From positions 62,001 to 126,000 of the forward strand of contig PBKD01000002.1 of NCBI GenBank assembly GCA_002722055.1: a stretch of DNA of 64,000 bases, read 5' to 3'. Made by a program: the position numbers and the translations under genes. Position 1 is the stretch's first letter; the number at the start of each line of letters is the position of its first letter. Under the pieces are notes generated by a model that saw nothing but the letters and a program-made list of their open reading frames with translations, was not told where the DNA came from and did not search any database. Below, piece after piece: positions 29,770 to 38,982 of this stretch. The stretch comes from Rhodospirillaceae bacterium. Lineage in GTDB: Bacteria > Pseudomonadota > Alphaproteobacteria > SHVP01.

Positions 29770-31076
29770 TATTTATATGCACTTAGTATTCCATCATCTG
29801 TAAGAACAATCATAGTGCCTTTTGCAATTATAGGTTCAATAAAAGCTTCTGATGATAGTTTTGTTTTTCCAAGAGTTTCCCCAGTATATGGAGAAATTGC
29901 AATCATAACACCAAGAGAGGATAAAAGAACCAGTCTATCACTAACTAGTATAGGCCCAGACCATAAAAGTTTATTACTACTCTTTTTATTATTTTTATAT
30001 ACAGTAAGTTGGTTCAACCATTTTATTTTTCCGGTGTTCTTTTCTACACATATCAATTGATTATCCATTGTAACAAAATAAATATATTTTCCTGATACCC
30101 ATGGTGAAGAAATTATTGAGAAATCTCTAGACCATACATTAGAACCAGTCCGTATATCTACCGCTAACAACCTACCTCCAGATCCAGATAGATATGCAGT
30201 TTCTTTTTCAATGATTGGTCGAGAATGAATATCATTTAATTTAACAAGAGATAATCTAGATCTAGATTTGATTAGTTTTTTACCCCATAAAACTCTTCCA
30301 TTTTCGCTATCAAGAGCAAAAACTTCTCCAGAGGAATAAGGAGAAATTAAAATTCTGCCACTTAACGCAGTACTTACACCACCTAAAAAACTAGTTGTTT
30401 CTGGAACACCAGAATGAACCCATATAATATTTCCATCTTCTTTATCAAGTGCATATGTTTGATTTAATATTGAAACAAAAAAAACTTTTCCATTACCAAC
30501 TGTTGGGGAACCTCTCAATGGAACAGAAATATTTTTTTTCCAAATAACACTACCATTAGTAGAGTTAATTGCATAAACAAAACCAAATCCAGTAATAAGA
30601 TACAGTATACCGTTATCAGCAGCTAAACCTCCACCAGAAATCGAATCTGATATACCTTTAGGAACTAAATTTAAATTCCATACATGTTTACCATTTTTTA
30701 GATTTGTTGCTATTAAATATCCTTTAGAGTTGATCGAAAATACTCTATTTTCATAAATTATTGGATTTGTAATTAATTTATTTTTTTTGTTCGAACGCTT
30801 CCCAATACGATTTTTCCATAATAATTTCGGATTGTCTGACATAAAAATATGCTGTAAATAGTTTTTTCTTGAACCACCATCTTGTGGCCAATCCTTATTT
30901 TCAATAGGCTTGGGTAATACTACCCTTTGTGAAACAAGATTAGGGTCCGGTTTCAAACTATCATCTAGAGATAAAGCTGATATCCTCTCACCTTGAGGAG
31001 AGAAATTCTTAGGCGAAAACCTACCTTCACAGGCAGCCAAGGAAAAAATAATTACAGAAAACATAATTAATTTCAT
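29769..31076 (-). CDS. bamB: Outer-membrane assembly lipoprotein BamB (PQQ-repeat propeller)
   Basis: BamB is the beta-propeller lipoprotein of the BAM complex that folds outer-membrane proteins. The 435-aa protein starts MKLIMFSVIIFSLAACEG, a lipobox with Cys16. Several PQQ-like repeats follow (for example YAINSTNGSVIWKKNI, YALDKEDGNIIWVH, FALDSENGRVLWGKKL, LAVDIRTGSNVWSRD, CVEKNTGKIKWLN). Gene order with der and a YfgM-like protein is the canonical yfgM-bamB-der cluster. Confidence 0.93.
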   Translation of the reverse strand: MKLIMFSVIIFSLAACEGRFSPKNFSPQGERISALSLDDSLKPDPNLVSQRVVLPKPIENKDWPQDGGSRKNYLQHIFMSDNPKLLWKNRIGKRSNKKNKLITNPIIYENRVFSINSKGYLIATNLKNGKHVWNLNLVPKGISDSISGGGLAADNGILYLITGFGFVYAINSTNGSVIWKKNISVPLRGSPTVGNGKVFFVSILNQTYALDKEDGNIIWVHSGVPETTSFLGGVSTALSGRILISPYSSGEVFALDSENGRVLWGKKLIKSRSRLSLVKLNDIHSRPIIEKETAYLSGSGGRLLAVDIRTGSNVWSRDFSIISSPWVSGKYIYFVTMDNQLICVEKNTGKIKWLNQLTVYKNNKKSSNKLLWSGPILVSDRLVLLSSLGVMIAISPYTGETLGKTKLSSEAFIEPIIAKGTMIVLTDDGILSAYK

Positions 31077-31122
31077 AAAAAATTTATCCTTTATAAATTA
31101 AAAAAATAAACAATTTTTTCCA

Positions 31123-31770
31123 CTATCGGTTTTTTAAATTTACTAGCATTTCAGCAGAACGCATTCTTATACCAGATGGAGCTTCAGTATTGTCAGATAG
31201 AGAAACAAATACATTTGCAGCTTCTTTATATTTACCTAGTCTAATCAATCTAAAACCATCAATTTCCATAGCAGAATAATACCATGGATTATCTTTATCT
31301 AATAAATAAGATAAATGTTTGGCAATCTCAGAGTCTTTTTCAAAATCAAAAGTATGAATAACAATTAAATAACGTGCTAAATCTCTAAAAATTATATCAG
31401 ATTTTGGATCTTCTACTAAGTTTTTATAAATTTCTATAGCATCATCAGCTTTCTTGTTTTGTAATAGAACAGATGCATGTTGAAGTTTGGCTAAAGCCCT
31501 ATAACCTGAACTAGATGAACTATATAAATTATATAAATTTGATGATGCTAAATCCCATGATTTTTTATCTATCATTTCCAAAGAATTAGAAAAAATCTCA
31601 CCTTCTTTGTTCTTTAAGCTCTCTAAATAATTATTCCAAGTTATATAAACTGCTGCTCCAAGGAAAAAAATTACAACAGCAAAAATTAGAAATTTACCAT
31701 AAGTTTTCCATAACTTTTGGTACCTTTCCCTTCTTATATCTTCATCAATTTCATTAAATATATCTGCCAA
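31123..31770 (-). CDS. YfgM-like tetratricopeptide inner-membrane protein
   Basis: The 215-aa protein has a short cytosolic N-terminus (MADIFNEIDEDIRRERYQKLWKTYG), one TM helix (about 26-47, FLIFAVVIFFLGAAVYITW) and a periplasmic helical-repeat domain. This is the layout of the TPR_21/YfgM family, which associates with SecYEG and periplasmic chaperones. The gene lies directly upstream of bamB-der. The C-terminus is SAEMLVNLKNR. Confidence 0.85.
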   Translation of the reverse strand: MADIFNEIDEDIRRERYQKLWKTYGKFLIFAVVIFFLGAAVYITWNNYLESLKNKEGEIFSNSLEMIDKKSWDLASSNLYNLYSSSSSGYRALAKLQHASVLLQNKKADDAIEIYKNLVEDPKSDIIFRDLARYLIVIHTFDFEKDSEIAKHLSYLLDKDNPWYYSAMEIDGFRLIRLGKYKEAANVFVSLSDNTEAPSGIRMRSAEMLVNLKNR

Positions 31771-31889
31771 AATTCTAACCCTAAAAAATAAAATATCTCA
31801 ATTAATATTACAAAATTAAGTAAAAGTTAACCTCTATGATCAATATTAATGAATTAATTTTTTAAAAAACTCATATATGGGATAATATT

Positions 31890-32711
31890 ATGGGATTTTA
31901 CGATATTCGTATTCCTCAAACACAAAAAGTAAAGCTTTTAACTTATGTTAACCATTTAAAGAATTATATCTCTGAGATTGGTTCCTCTGGTTATTTTGCA
32001 GATAATTTAATAACTATAGGGCGAAATATGGGTTTTATGCAGGATGAAAAGTTTCGTAATTCTCTTAATTCATCTTTAATTGATCCTGATGATATAAATA
32101 AAACTTGGAGGTTGCATGTTTATTCCTGGGCTATCAGATCAGCTTTAGAGATTGAAGGTGACTTTGTTGAATGTGGAGTGTATAGAGGTCTCTATGTAAA
32201 AACTGCTGTAAAGTATTTAGAAGAAATCATTAAAGATAAAACATTTTATTTATATGATACCTTTTCTGGCTTGGATAAAAGATATTCAAGTAAATTTGAA
32301 CAAAAACTCTCTGAAACGGGAACTTTTGATATGCCTGGTCTAGAGACAGAAGTAAGAAAAGAATTTGATAATTTTTCATGGATTAAAGTTATTAGGGGAT
32401 CTGTTCCAGATATTTTAAAAATAAATTCACCCGATAAAATTTCTTTTTTACACCTTGATTTAAATGCAGGTGATGCAGAAACAAAAGCATTAGATATACT
32501 TTTTGAGCGAGTTACAGAAGGTGGTATTATATTGCTTGATGATTATGGTAGACTTGAACATAATGAGCTTTTTGTTACTCACAATAAATGGTTCTCAAAA
32601 AAGGGTTATAGAGTGTTAGAAATTCCAACCGGACAAGGTATGGTAATCAAAAGAAAAATGATAAACTTGGATGAAAAAATAAAATGCGCGGATCTCAAAT
32701 CCGCGCATTAA
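31890..32711 (+). CDS. TylF/MycF-family O-methyltransferase
   Basis: The 273-aa protein has the SAM-binding region IEGDFVECGVYRGLYVKTAVKYL and YDTFSGLDKRY. The acidic metal-site segment FLHLDLNAGDAETKALDILFERVTEGGIILLDDYGR is the pattern of macrocin-type sugar O-methyltransferases. The sugar target is unknown; in non-antibiotic producers such genes often modify surface glycans. No glycan genes lie next to it. The last nine codons lie inside a strong hairpin that terminates the opposite strand, so the C-terminus may be a recent extension. Confidence 0.75.
   Translation: MGFYDIRIPQTQKVKLLTYVNHLKNYISEIGSSGYFADNLITIGRNMGFMQDEKFRNSLNSSLIDPDDINKTWRLHVYSWAIRSALEIEGDFVECGVYRGLYVKTAVKYLEEIIKDKTFYLYDTFSGLDKRYSSKFEQKLSETGTFDMPGLETEVRKEFDNFSWIKVIRGSVPDILKINSPDKISFLHLDLNAGDAETKALDILFERVTEGGIILLDDYGRLEHNELFVTHNKWFSKKGYRVLEIPTGQGMVIKRKMINLDEKIKCADLKSAH
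32683..32709 (-). terminator. Intrinsic terminator of the solute-binding protein gene
   Basis: An 11-bp perfect stem, AATGCGCGGAT (32683-32693) with ATCCGCGCATT (32699-32709), and a 5-nt loop. Read on the minus strand it is followed by TTTTATTTTTT, a clean intrinsic-terminator tail. The minus-strand gene ends 47 nt before it at 32756. On the plus strand no U-run follows. The hairpin lies wholly within the last codons of the opposing methyltransferase gene. Confidence 0.85.
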
Positions 32712-32755
32712 TATTAATATTTACCTTAAATAATTTTAAAAGTAAATTTCTTTTC

Positions 32756-34453
32756 TTAATCAGTAAGTTTTAAATCATGCCAACGTAAAGCTTGTTCAGG
32801 GTGCCAACCTACACCTTGAAGTTTTTTACTCATAGCCCATTGCATATTTGTTTCAATGACTGGAGCAATAACAACTTCTTGCATAAGAATTTCCTGAATC
32901 TTTGCCATAACGTCATTTCTTTCAGCATCGTTTGGATTTGTCTTAGCTTTATTCAAGAAAAGATCGTCAACTTCAGCATTACTATACAAACTGTAGTTAG
33001 ATAAACCACCTTTCTCTCTTGATACATACAAGAGCTGGATTGCATAACCAGCCTCCACACCTATTGGTTTTGAATGATCAATTATCGCGAAAGGAAGGTC
33101 TTTTTTCACTAACTCTCTGTCAGAAAATTGTGTTTGAGGTATTGGGTTCAAAACAACTGGTATACCAATCTTTTTTAATTCAGTTTGAATAACGGTTGCC
33201 ATAGGACCCAAGATATTCTCTTTCTCAGTTGAATAAGTAAGCATCATCTGATCTGGAAAAGCTTCTAGGCCTTTACCCCCAGGAAAACCTGCTTCTGCCA
33301 AAAGACTTTTTGCTTTAGCTATATCTGTCTTATATTCACCACTCCATTGGTGATAGCCAGGGTAAAACGATGGCATAACACCATTATATTTTTTACCATC
33401 TCCAAAATATACATCATTAATGATTTTTTCATAAGGCATTGCATAAGCAATAGCTTTACGTAAAGTGATATTATCCCAAGGTTTTTGCTTCCAATTCATA
33501 TGAATGTAGGAAGTAGCATTTCCAGGAACACTGATTACCTTAACATTTTTAACCTTCTTTAGAGCATCGAATTCTTTAGGTGTTAAATGCTCAACCAATT
33601 GAGCTTGACCACTTCTTAAAATAGCCAACCTTTGAACACCTTCAGGAACTTTTTTCATTATTACTCTATCTATATCAGCTTTACCTCTATAATAATCAGG
33701 ATTCGCTTTAACAACAAACTCCTTATCTTTTTCCCACCTGCTTAAACAATAAGGACCAAAACTAGGAACATTTTTATTATTTGTATAATCATGAGCCCAT
33801 GGATCAGCTTCTGTAGCATTTGCTTCCATTAGCTCTTTATCATAGATGTATAAAGCAAAGATAGTTAGAACTGGTAAGAAAAGTTTATTGGGACCAGATT
33901 GAGTAAATTCGACAGTGTACTGATCAATTTTCCTAACTTCACTATCTTTAAGTTTTTTAGCTTCTATATTTTTAGCTTCTTTTCCAAAAACTGCTGGAGT
34001 AAAACCAGCAATTGAAGCCACGTTTGATAAAAACCAACCTACTGGAGCTTTACCACTAACAGTTTTTGCTCTCTGGAAAGTGTAAATAACGTCATCTGCA
34101 TCAAAAGTAGCACCGTTGCAACCCTTAACACCTTTTCTCAATTTAAATGTCCATTTATTATTCGCTTTATCATGTGACCAAGATTCAGCCAGACGACCCT
34201 CAAATTTATTAACGTCTAAAATAACAGCTCCTTCAGAATTAACTTCTTTTGTAGCATAATAAACTAAAGGCTCCATTAAGTTAACTATACCCATTTGAGT
34301 GGGTGGTGATGATGCATTTGGACCATCATAATTTAAACTTGGCGGAACATCTTCAGAAAGGAATAGAATTGTTTTATCCTTAGCTGATGCATTTGATAAT
34401 GCTACTAAAGCCATTGCAGCTGTTGCAGCAAGATTTAAGAACCACTTTTTCAA
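32756..34453 (-). CDS. ABC transporter substrate-binding protein, family 5 (peptide/nickel type)
   Basis: A 565-aa periplasmic protein with a signal peptide (MKKWFLNLAATAAMALVALSNASA, cleavage near residue 24). The SBP_bac_5 features are FEGRLAESWSHDKANNKWTFKLRKGVKGCNGATFDADDVIYTFQRA, FGPYCLSRWEKDKEFVVKANPDYYRGKADIDRVIMKKVP, LRKAIAYAMPYEKIINDVYFGDG, AKSLLAEAGFPGGKG. The ligand could be oligopeptides or another small solute. No permease or ATPase genes adjoin it, so it is an orphan that must use a transporter encoded elsewhere. Its terminator is at 32683-32709. Confidence 0.9.
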   Translation of the reverse strand: MKKWFLNLAATAAMALVALSNASAKDKTILFLSEDVPPSLNYDGPNASSPPTQMGIVNLMEPLVYYATKEVNSEGAVILDVNKFEGRLAESWSHDKANNKWTFKLRKGVKGCNGATFDADDVIYTFQRAKTVSGKAPVGWFLSNVASIAGFTPAVFGKEAKNIEAKKLKDSEVRKIDQYTVEFTQSGPNKLFLPVLTIFALYIYDKELMEANATEADPWAHDYTNNKNVPSFGPYCLSRWEKDKEFVVKANPDYYRGKADIDRVIMKKVPEGVQRLAILRSGQAQLVEHLTPKEFDALKKVKNVKVISVPGNATSYIHMNWKQKPWDNITLRKAIAYAMPYEKIINDVYFGDGKKYNGVMPSFYPGYHQWSGEYKTDIAKAKSLLAEAGFPGGKGLEAFPDQMMLTYSTEKENILGPMATVIQTELKKIGIPVVLNPIPQTQFSDRELVKKDLPFAIIDHSKPIGVEAGYAIQLLYVSREKGGLSNYSLYSNAEVDDLFLNKAKTNPNDAERNDVMAKIQEILMQEVVIAPVIETNMQWAMSKKLQGVGWHPEQALRWHDLKLTD

Positions 34454-34576
34454 GATAATCTCCCAATTTAGGTTTAAAAATAATTTAAATAATTTTATAC
34501 TTTGTTTTTCATGTATACTAGTAAATTAATTGAATTTATGACTCAAAAGGGGAATTTTTTCTAAAATTTATCAAAA

Positions 34577-35395
34577 ATGGAACATTTTAGACTATTAAAT
34601 CTTGATAAAATCGCTTGGGAGCAATGGCATCCACAGTTTAAGGGTACTTTTGCTAAAACTATATATATTGATAACGATACAGGAGCAAATCTAAGACAAG
34701 CTTTTCTTCCAGCGGGCTTCTCATTAAATGAAAAAAAAAGACATCATCACGGCGAAACACGTGAAGGGGTATATACATTATTTGGTAATGTTAGATATCA
34801 AGAATTTGAAAACCCAGAAATAATTAATGGAAATAATAATAATTTTGAAAAGGGTTTCCTGCTTGATAGACCTCCCTTTAGTATTCATGGCCCGAAAATA
34901 GAAGATATTACTGATTTAGGTTGTTTAATTTTAGAATGGGGCTCTGGACCATTACACTTTAATTATATTCCATTTGAGGGAAATTTAGAAAAATATAAAA
35001 ATCAGTATAACCAACCTCTAGTTGTAAATTCACAAAAAGTTGATTGGGAAAATCATCCTTCAACTCAAGGATTAAAAATAAAATTTTTATCAAAAGGTAA
35101 TAAAAATAAACTTGAAGGTTTTCATCCAATTTGTAAAATTTTTATACCTCCAGATTGGAAAAGTAGTGATTTGAAAAATATTTTTCCAGGAGAAAAATAT
35201 CGAAAATGGTTTTACGTTTTACATGGAGATCTTCCCATAAAAGTTATTAATGAAAAAGATAATTTTACTTTTCATCACCGCTTACTTGAAAATGATTATT
35301 TTGAGTGGTTCGCTCCAACAAATTTATTATTATGTGATAATGAAACCTCAGATATTGGTTGTGAGTTACTTTGTGTAGGTCACGACTTAAGTTAA
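34577..35395 (+). CDS. Cupin-like protein, unknown function
   Basis: A 272-aa protein without signal peptide. Residues about 30-120 look like a cupin (ANLRQAFLPAGFSLNEKKRHHHGETREGVYTLFGNVRYQEFE, then RPPFSIHGP). The second half has another cupin-like pattern (KWFYVLHGDLPIKVI, ..FHHRLLENDYFEWFAPTNLLL), so a bicupin is likely. His-rich HHHGE suggests a metal site. I do not recognise a named family. Divergent from the solute-binding protein and followed closely by an MFS gene. Confidence 0.55.
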   Translation: MEHFRLLNLDKIAWEQWHPQFKGTFAKTIYIDNDTGANLRQAFLPAGFSLNEKKRHHHGETREGVYTLFGNVRYQEFENPEIINGNNNNFEKGFLLDRPPFSIHGPKIEDITDLGCLILEWGSGPLHFNYIPFEGNLEKYKNQYNQPLVVNSQKVDWENHPSTQGLKIKFLSKGNKNKLEGFHPICKIFIPPDWKSSDLKNIFPGEKYRKWFYVLHGDLPIKVINEKDNFTFHHRLLENDYFEWFAPTNLLLCDNETSDIGCELLCVGHDLS

Positions 35396-35418
35396 ATAAA
35401 AATGAAAAGCTAAATTTT

Positions 35419-36687
35419 ATGGATAAACTAAAAATAATGGATAAGAAAAGCACCATCTCATGGGCGTTATATGATTGGGCAAATCAAGCCTTTTTTACAT
35501 TAATAATAACATTCGTTTTTGCTACATATGTTTCAAATAGTGTAGCAAATTCAATTGATGAAGGTACAGCTATGTGGGGTACAGCTATAAGTATCTCTTT
35601 CTTTACTGTAGCAATTTTAGCCCCTATTCTTGGGGCTATTTCTGATAAAAAAGGAAATTTAAAACCATGGATTGGTTTTTTTACATATTTGTGTGTAATC
35701 TCAACTGCATTATTATGGTTTATAGAGCCAAAAAATGAATATTTATTTATAGCCCTTATATTAGTCGCTATTGCTAATTTTGGAGGTGAATTTGCAACTG
35801 TATTTTACAATGCATTACTAACAGAAGTCTCATCAAAGAATAATATAGGAAAAATATCTGGCTGGGCTTGGGGGTTAGGATATGCCGGTGGTATATTATG
35901 TCTTGTGATATCATTAGTTTTTTTTGTTTTACCTGATACCCCCCCTTTTGGACTTGATAAAACAAATTCTGAAGAAATAAGAGTAACAGCTTTATTAGTG
36001 GCTATTTGGTTTGCAATTTTTTCAACCCCTCTATTCCTTTTTACTAAAGATAGAAAACAAACAACTGTAAGCTACAAAAGTGCAATATCTGATGGTTTAA
36101 AATCAACAATATCAACAATTAAAAATTTTTCTAAATTAGGGGAGGTTGGGAGATTTTTAATTGCTAGGATGATCTATACTGATGGAATAAATACAGTTTT
36201 TGTTATGGGAGGAATTTATGCAGCTGGTACATTTGGAATGGATTTTCAAGAGATTTTAATATTTGGAATCTTAATTAATGTTACAGCTGGAATTGGTGCC
36301 GCAGTTTTTGCATGGATTGATGACTATATAGGATCCAAAAAAACAATTATTATTTCCCTTTTAGCTCTAATAGTATTAGGAACTTTAGGTTGCATAGTAG
36401 AATCAAAAGATTTGTTTTATCTAATTGGTGCAGGTCTTGGGATTTTTATTGGACCCATACAATCATCAAGTAGATCTTTAATGGCTAGGTTAACTCCAGA
36501 TAATAAAAAAGCTGAATTTTTTGGTTTATACTCTCTCTCTGGAAAAATTACTACCTTCCTCGGTCCTTTGGTTTTTGGTTGGGTGACAATTTTACTAGGA
36601 AGTCAACGCTACGGCATGGCAACTGTAATTATTTTTCTATTAATTGGTTTAATTATATTGATACCTTTAAAGAATATAAATAAATAA
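35419..36687 (+). CDS. MFS transporter, UMF1/Atg22-like family
   Basis: About 422 aa with roughly 12 TM segments. The start ISWALYDWANQAFFTLIITFVFATYVS and later GWAWGLGYAGGILCLVISLVFF, FLIARMIYTDGINTVFVMGGIYAAGTFGM and GPIQSSSRSLMARLTPDNKKAEFFGLYSLSGKITTFLGPL are typical of the UMF1 family, which is related to vacuolar Atg22 exporters. The substrate is unknown. I choose ATG at 35419 (MDKLKIMDKK), because a start at 35371 would lie inside the previous gene. Confidence 0.82.
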   Translation: MDKLKIMDKKSTISWALYDWANQAFFTLIITFVFATYVSNSVANSIDEGTAMWGTAISISFFTVAILAPILGAISDKKGNLKPWIGFFTYLCVISTALLWFIEPKNEYLFIALILVAIANFGGEFATVFYNALLTEVSSKNNIGKISGWAWGLGYAGGILCLVISLVFFVLPDTPPFGLDKTNSEEIRVTALLVAIWFAIFSTPLFLFTKDRKQTTVSYKSAISDGLKSTISTIKNFSKLGEVGRFLIARMIYTDGINTVFVMGGIYAAGTFGMDFQEILIFGILINVTAGIGAAVFAWIDDYIGSKKTIIISLLALIVLGTLGCIVESKDLFYLIGAGLGIFIGPIQSSSRSLMARLTPDNKKAEFFGLYSLSGKITTFLGPLVFGWVTILLGSQRYGMATVIIFLLIGLIILIPLKNINK

Positions 36688-36731
36688 AGATAATCAGAGG
36701 AAACTCTATCTAATAAAAATAAATTAATTAA

Positions 36732-37910
36732 TTGAATAAAATAAAAAATAATAATGCACATTTTGCGGTAAAGTTAACTTTACTAATTACTTCTGCAATG
36801 ACAATGATGGCTTTCGCACCACTTTCAGCTGCATTGCCAGAAATTGCAAGAGAATTCTCAAATAATAATAATAATATAGATTTTATAATTAAATTATCAT
36901 TTACAATACCTTCTCTTGCAATAATTGTAACTTCTCCATTTTATGGCATACTCATAGACTATACTGGAAGAAAAAAATTATTAATCTTTTCACTATTTCT
37001 ATATGGAATTTCAGGAACAATAGTAATATTTATAACTTCTATTGAAGAATTTATTATTTGCAGAGTTATAAGCGGTATAGCATTATCTGGAATTATGACA
37101 ACATCAACTACTTTAGTAGGTGATAATTTTTCTGGAATTTCTCGACAGAGATTTATGAGCCATAGAGGTGCATTTGTTAATTATTCTGCTGTAATTTTAA
37201 ATTTAATTGGAGGTTTATTAGCAACATTTAATTGGCGTACAGTATTTCTTGTTTATATAATTGGATTGTTAATGATACCGTTTACAGTCAAAACAATTGT
37301 TAGTGAAAAAATTAAGCCAAACAGTATCATTAAAAATAAATTTAATTATAAAGATAAAATACCAATTATGTTATTAATTATTGGATTATTAATAAATATG
37401 ATAACTAATTCTGCCTTCTTTATGATACCAATACAAACGCCCTTCCTCCTTAAAGAAATAAACCAATTCTCGCCCCTTTTATCTGGAATAACCACTGGTA
37501 CATCTGCTGGTGCTGTAGCTACTTCTTCACTTTTGTTTCTTAGTTTTAGAAAAAGAATAAGTGCGAGTATGATATTTGTTTTAGGTTTTTTCCTAGTTTT
37601 TGTAGGTTTTTTATGCCTTTCACAAATTAATTACTTAAGTTTTATTTACCCATGTATAATTATTTCTGGAGCAGGTTTTGGTCTTATTCAAGCCAATATG
37701 CTTACATGGATTTTAGATATAACGCCGGTTGATTTTCGTGGGAGAATTTCTGGAGGTATAGCAATGACTACTTTTGGTGGCCAATTTCTATCCCCAATTT
37801 TAAGTCAACCAATTATTGAAATTTATGGAAATCAATATTCTTTTCTATATTGTTCTCTGATCATGGGAATTATTAGTATTTCTATATTTTTATTTAGAAG
37901 AAAAATCTAG
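36732..37910 (+). CDS. MFS transporter (DHA1-like)
   Basis: 392 aa with about 12 TM segments. The N-terminus has the drug:H+ antiporter look (MMAFAPLSAALPEIAREF) and the loop motif YGILIDYTGRKKLLIFSLFLYGISG. LTWILDITPVDFRGRISGGIAMTTFGGQFLSPIL marks the second half. The start TTG at 36732 has no clear Shine-Dalgarno; the best AGAGGA is about 35 nt upstream. The first cytoplasmic part contains a run of five Asn (NNNNN) from AAT/AAC codons. Substrate unknown. Confidence 0.8.
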   Translation: MNKIKNNNAHFAVKLTLLITSAMTMMAFAPLSAALPEIAREFSNNNNNIDFIIKLSFTIPSLAIIVTSPFYGILIDYTGRKKLLIFSLFLYGISGTIVIFITSIEEFIICRVISGIALSGIMTTSTTLVGDNFSGISRQRFMSHRGAFVNYSAVILNLIGGLLATFNWRTVFLVYIIGLLMIPFTVKTIVSEKIKPNSIIKNKFNYKDKIPIMLLIIGLLINMITNSAFFMIPIQTPFLLKEINQFSPLLSGITTGTSAGAVATSSLLFLSFRKRISASMIFVLGFFLVFVGFLCLSQINYLSFIYPCIIISGAGFGLIQANMLTWILDITPVDFRGRISGGIAMTTFGGQFLSPILSQPIIEIYGNQYSFLYCSLIMGIISISIFLFRRKI

Positions 37911-38061
37911 ATTAAATATAGTTAATCCTAAAATAAGATAAATATATAATATTAAATTTATTAACCATAAATAATGGCACTTTTTGTATTAAAATATAGT
38001 TAATAAAATATTGATTGACAAAACTCAACAATTAAATATTTAATATAGCAACGAAGAGCAG

Positions 38062-38082
38062 TAGGCCACGTGTATTGGCCTA
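38062..38082 (+). promoter_or_regulatory. Hairpin in the flagellin 5' leader
   Basis: TAGGCCA (38062-38068) pairs with TGGCCTA (38076-38082) around a 7-nt loop and is followed by TTTT. A second GGCC-containing block, CCTATTGGGCC, lies at about 38097-38107. The hairpin lies about 64 nt before the TTG start, in the 235-nt gap after an MFS gene. It could be the MFS terminator or a leader structure controlling flagellin translation; the sequence does not decide between them. Confidence 0.45.
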
Positions 38083-38145
38083 TTTTAATCATTAAACCTA
38101 TTGGGCCGTACAGACATAATTTGATTAATTATCCTGGAGCCTATT

Positions 38146-38976
38146 TTGGTAAAATTGTCACTTATTACTAACACTAATGCAAACATACTTGCACAAGAGT
38201 TAGCTAGAATTACAAAAGAAATTAATTCTACACAATTAAAAATAACATCAGGCCTTAAAATTAATGGTCCTCAGGATGATTCTGCATCGTTTAGTATAGC
38301 TACTAGATTAAGAGGTGATAGAAGTGGTTTAAATGCGGTTAAATTAGCACTTTCTAATGGTGAAACAGTAGTCGATACAGCGGTAATCGGAGCAAATGCA
38401 ATAAAAGATATCTTAACAGAAATTAAAAGTAAGGTTGTACAAGGTAATCAAGCAAGTTTGGATGCTGCTACAAGGACATCATTGAATGATGATATTACTT
38501 CTCTTTTAAATCAAATAACAACTACTGTAGGATCATCAGAATTTGATAATATTAACTTAATTAAAACAGATGCATCTACTATGAATATTTTAAGCAGTGT
38601 AAAAGGATCAGTTATTCGTGTTTCTGCGCAGATTTTAGACGTTACTGCTTTGGGAGTAAATTCAATTTCAGTACTCACAAGCGCTAGTGCTGCAACTGCA
38701 CTTACTAATATTAATACAGCTATAACATTAGCAACAGATAGGACAGCAGCTTTAACTTCATCTGCTAAAGGTGTAGAAATACAATCTGACTTCACTTCAT
38801 CTTTAATTAATGTATTTGATGAAGGAATAGGCAAAATTGTAAATAGTAACTTAGCTGAAGAAAGTGCTAAATTACAAGCACTGCAAATTCAACAGGAGCT
38901 TGCTGTTCAGGGACTTTCAATTGCTAATTCAGTTCCAAACTTAATTCTTAAAATGTTTGGTGAAACAAAAAAATAA
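38146..38976 (+). CDS. fliC: Flagellin
   Basis: 276 aa. The N-terminal D0/D1 segment (LITNTNANILAQELARITKEINSTQLKITSGLKINGPQDDSASFSIATRLRGDRSGLNAVKLALSNGETVVDTA) and the C-terminal segment (IGKIVNSNLAEESAKLQALQIQQELAVQGLSIANSVPNLILKMFG) are classic flagellin. The short, Thr/Ala-rich middle suggests a minimal D2/D3. There are no flagellar genes around it. Start is TTG at 38146 after CTGGAG; a GGAG lies 9 nt upstream. No signal peptide, as expected for type III export. Confidence 0.92.
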   Translation: MVKLSLITNTNANILAQELARITKEINSTQLKITSGLKINGPQDDSASFSIATRLRGDRSGLNAVKLALSNGETVVDTAVIGANAIKDILTEIKSKVVQGNQASLDAATRTSLNDDITSLLNQITTTVGSSEFDNINLIKTDASTMNILSSVKGSVIRVSAQILDVTALGVNSISVLTSASAATALTNINTAITLATDRTAALTSSAKGVEIQSDFTSSLINVFDEGIGKIVNSNLAEESAKLQALQIQQELAVQGLSIANSVPNLILKMFGETKK

Positions 38977-38982
38977 TTTATG

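Noticed and set aside
35265-35456. Minus-strand frame bridging the cupin-like gene and the MFS gene
   Set aside because: Overlaps two plausible plus-strand genes and encodes no recognisable protein.
37975-37991. Sigma-54-like site (TGGCAC followed by TTTTTGTATT) upstream of flagellin
   Set aside because: The -24 half is good but there is no GC at the -12 position, and it lies about 170 nt from the start codon.
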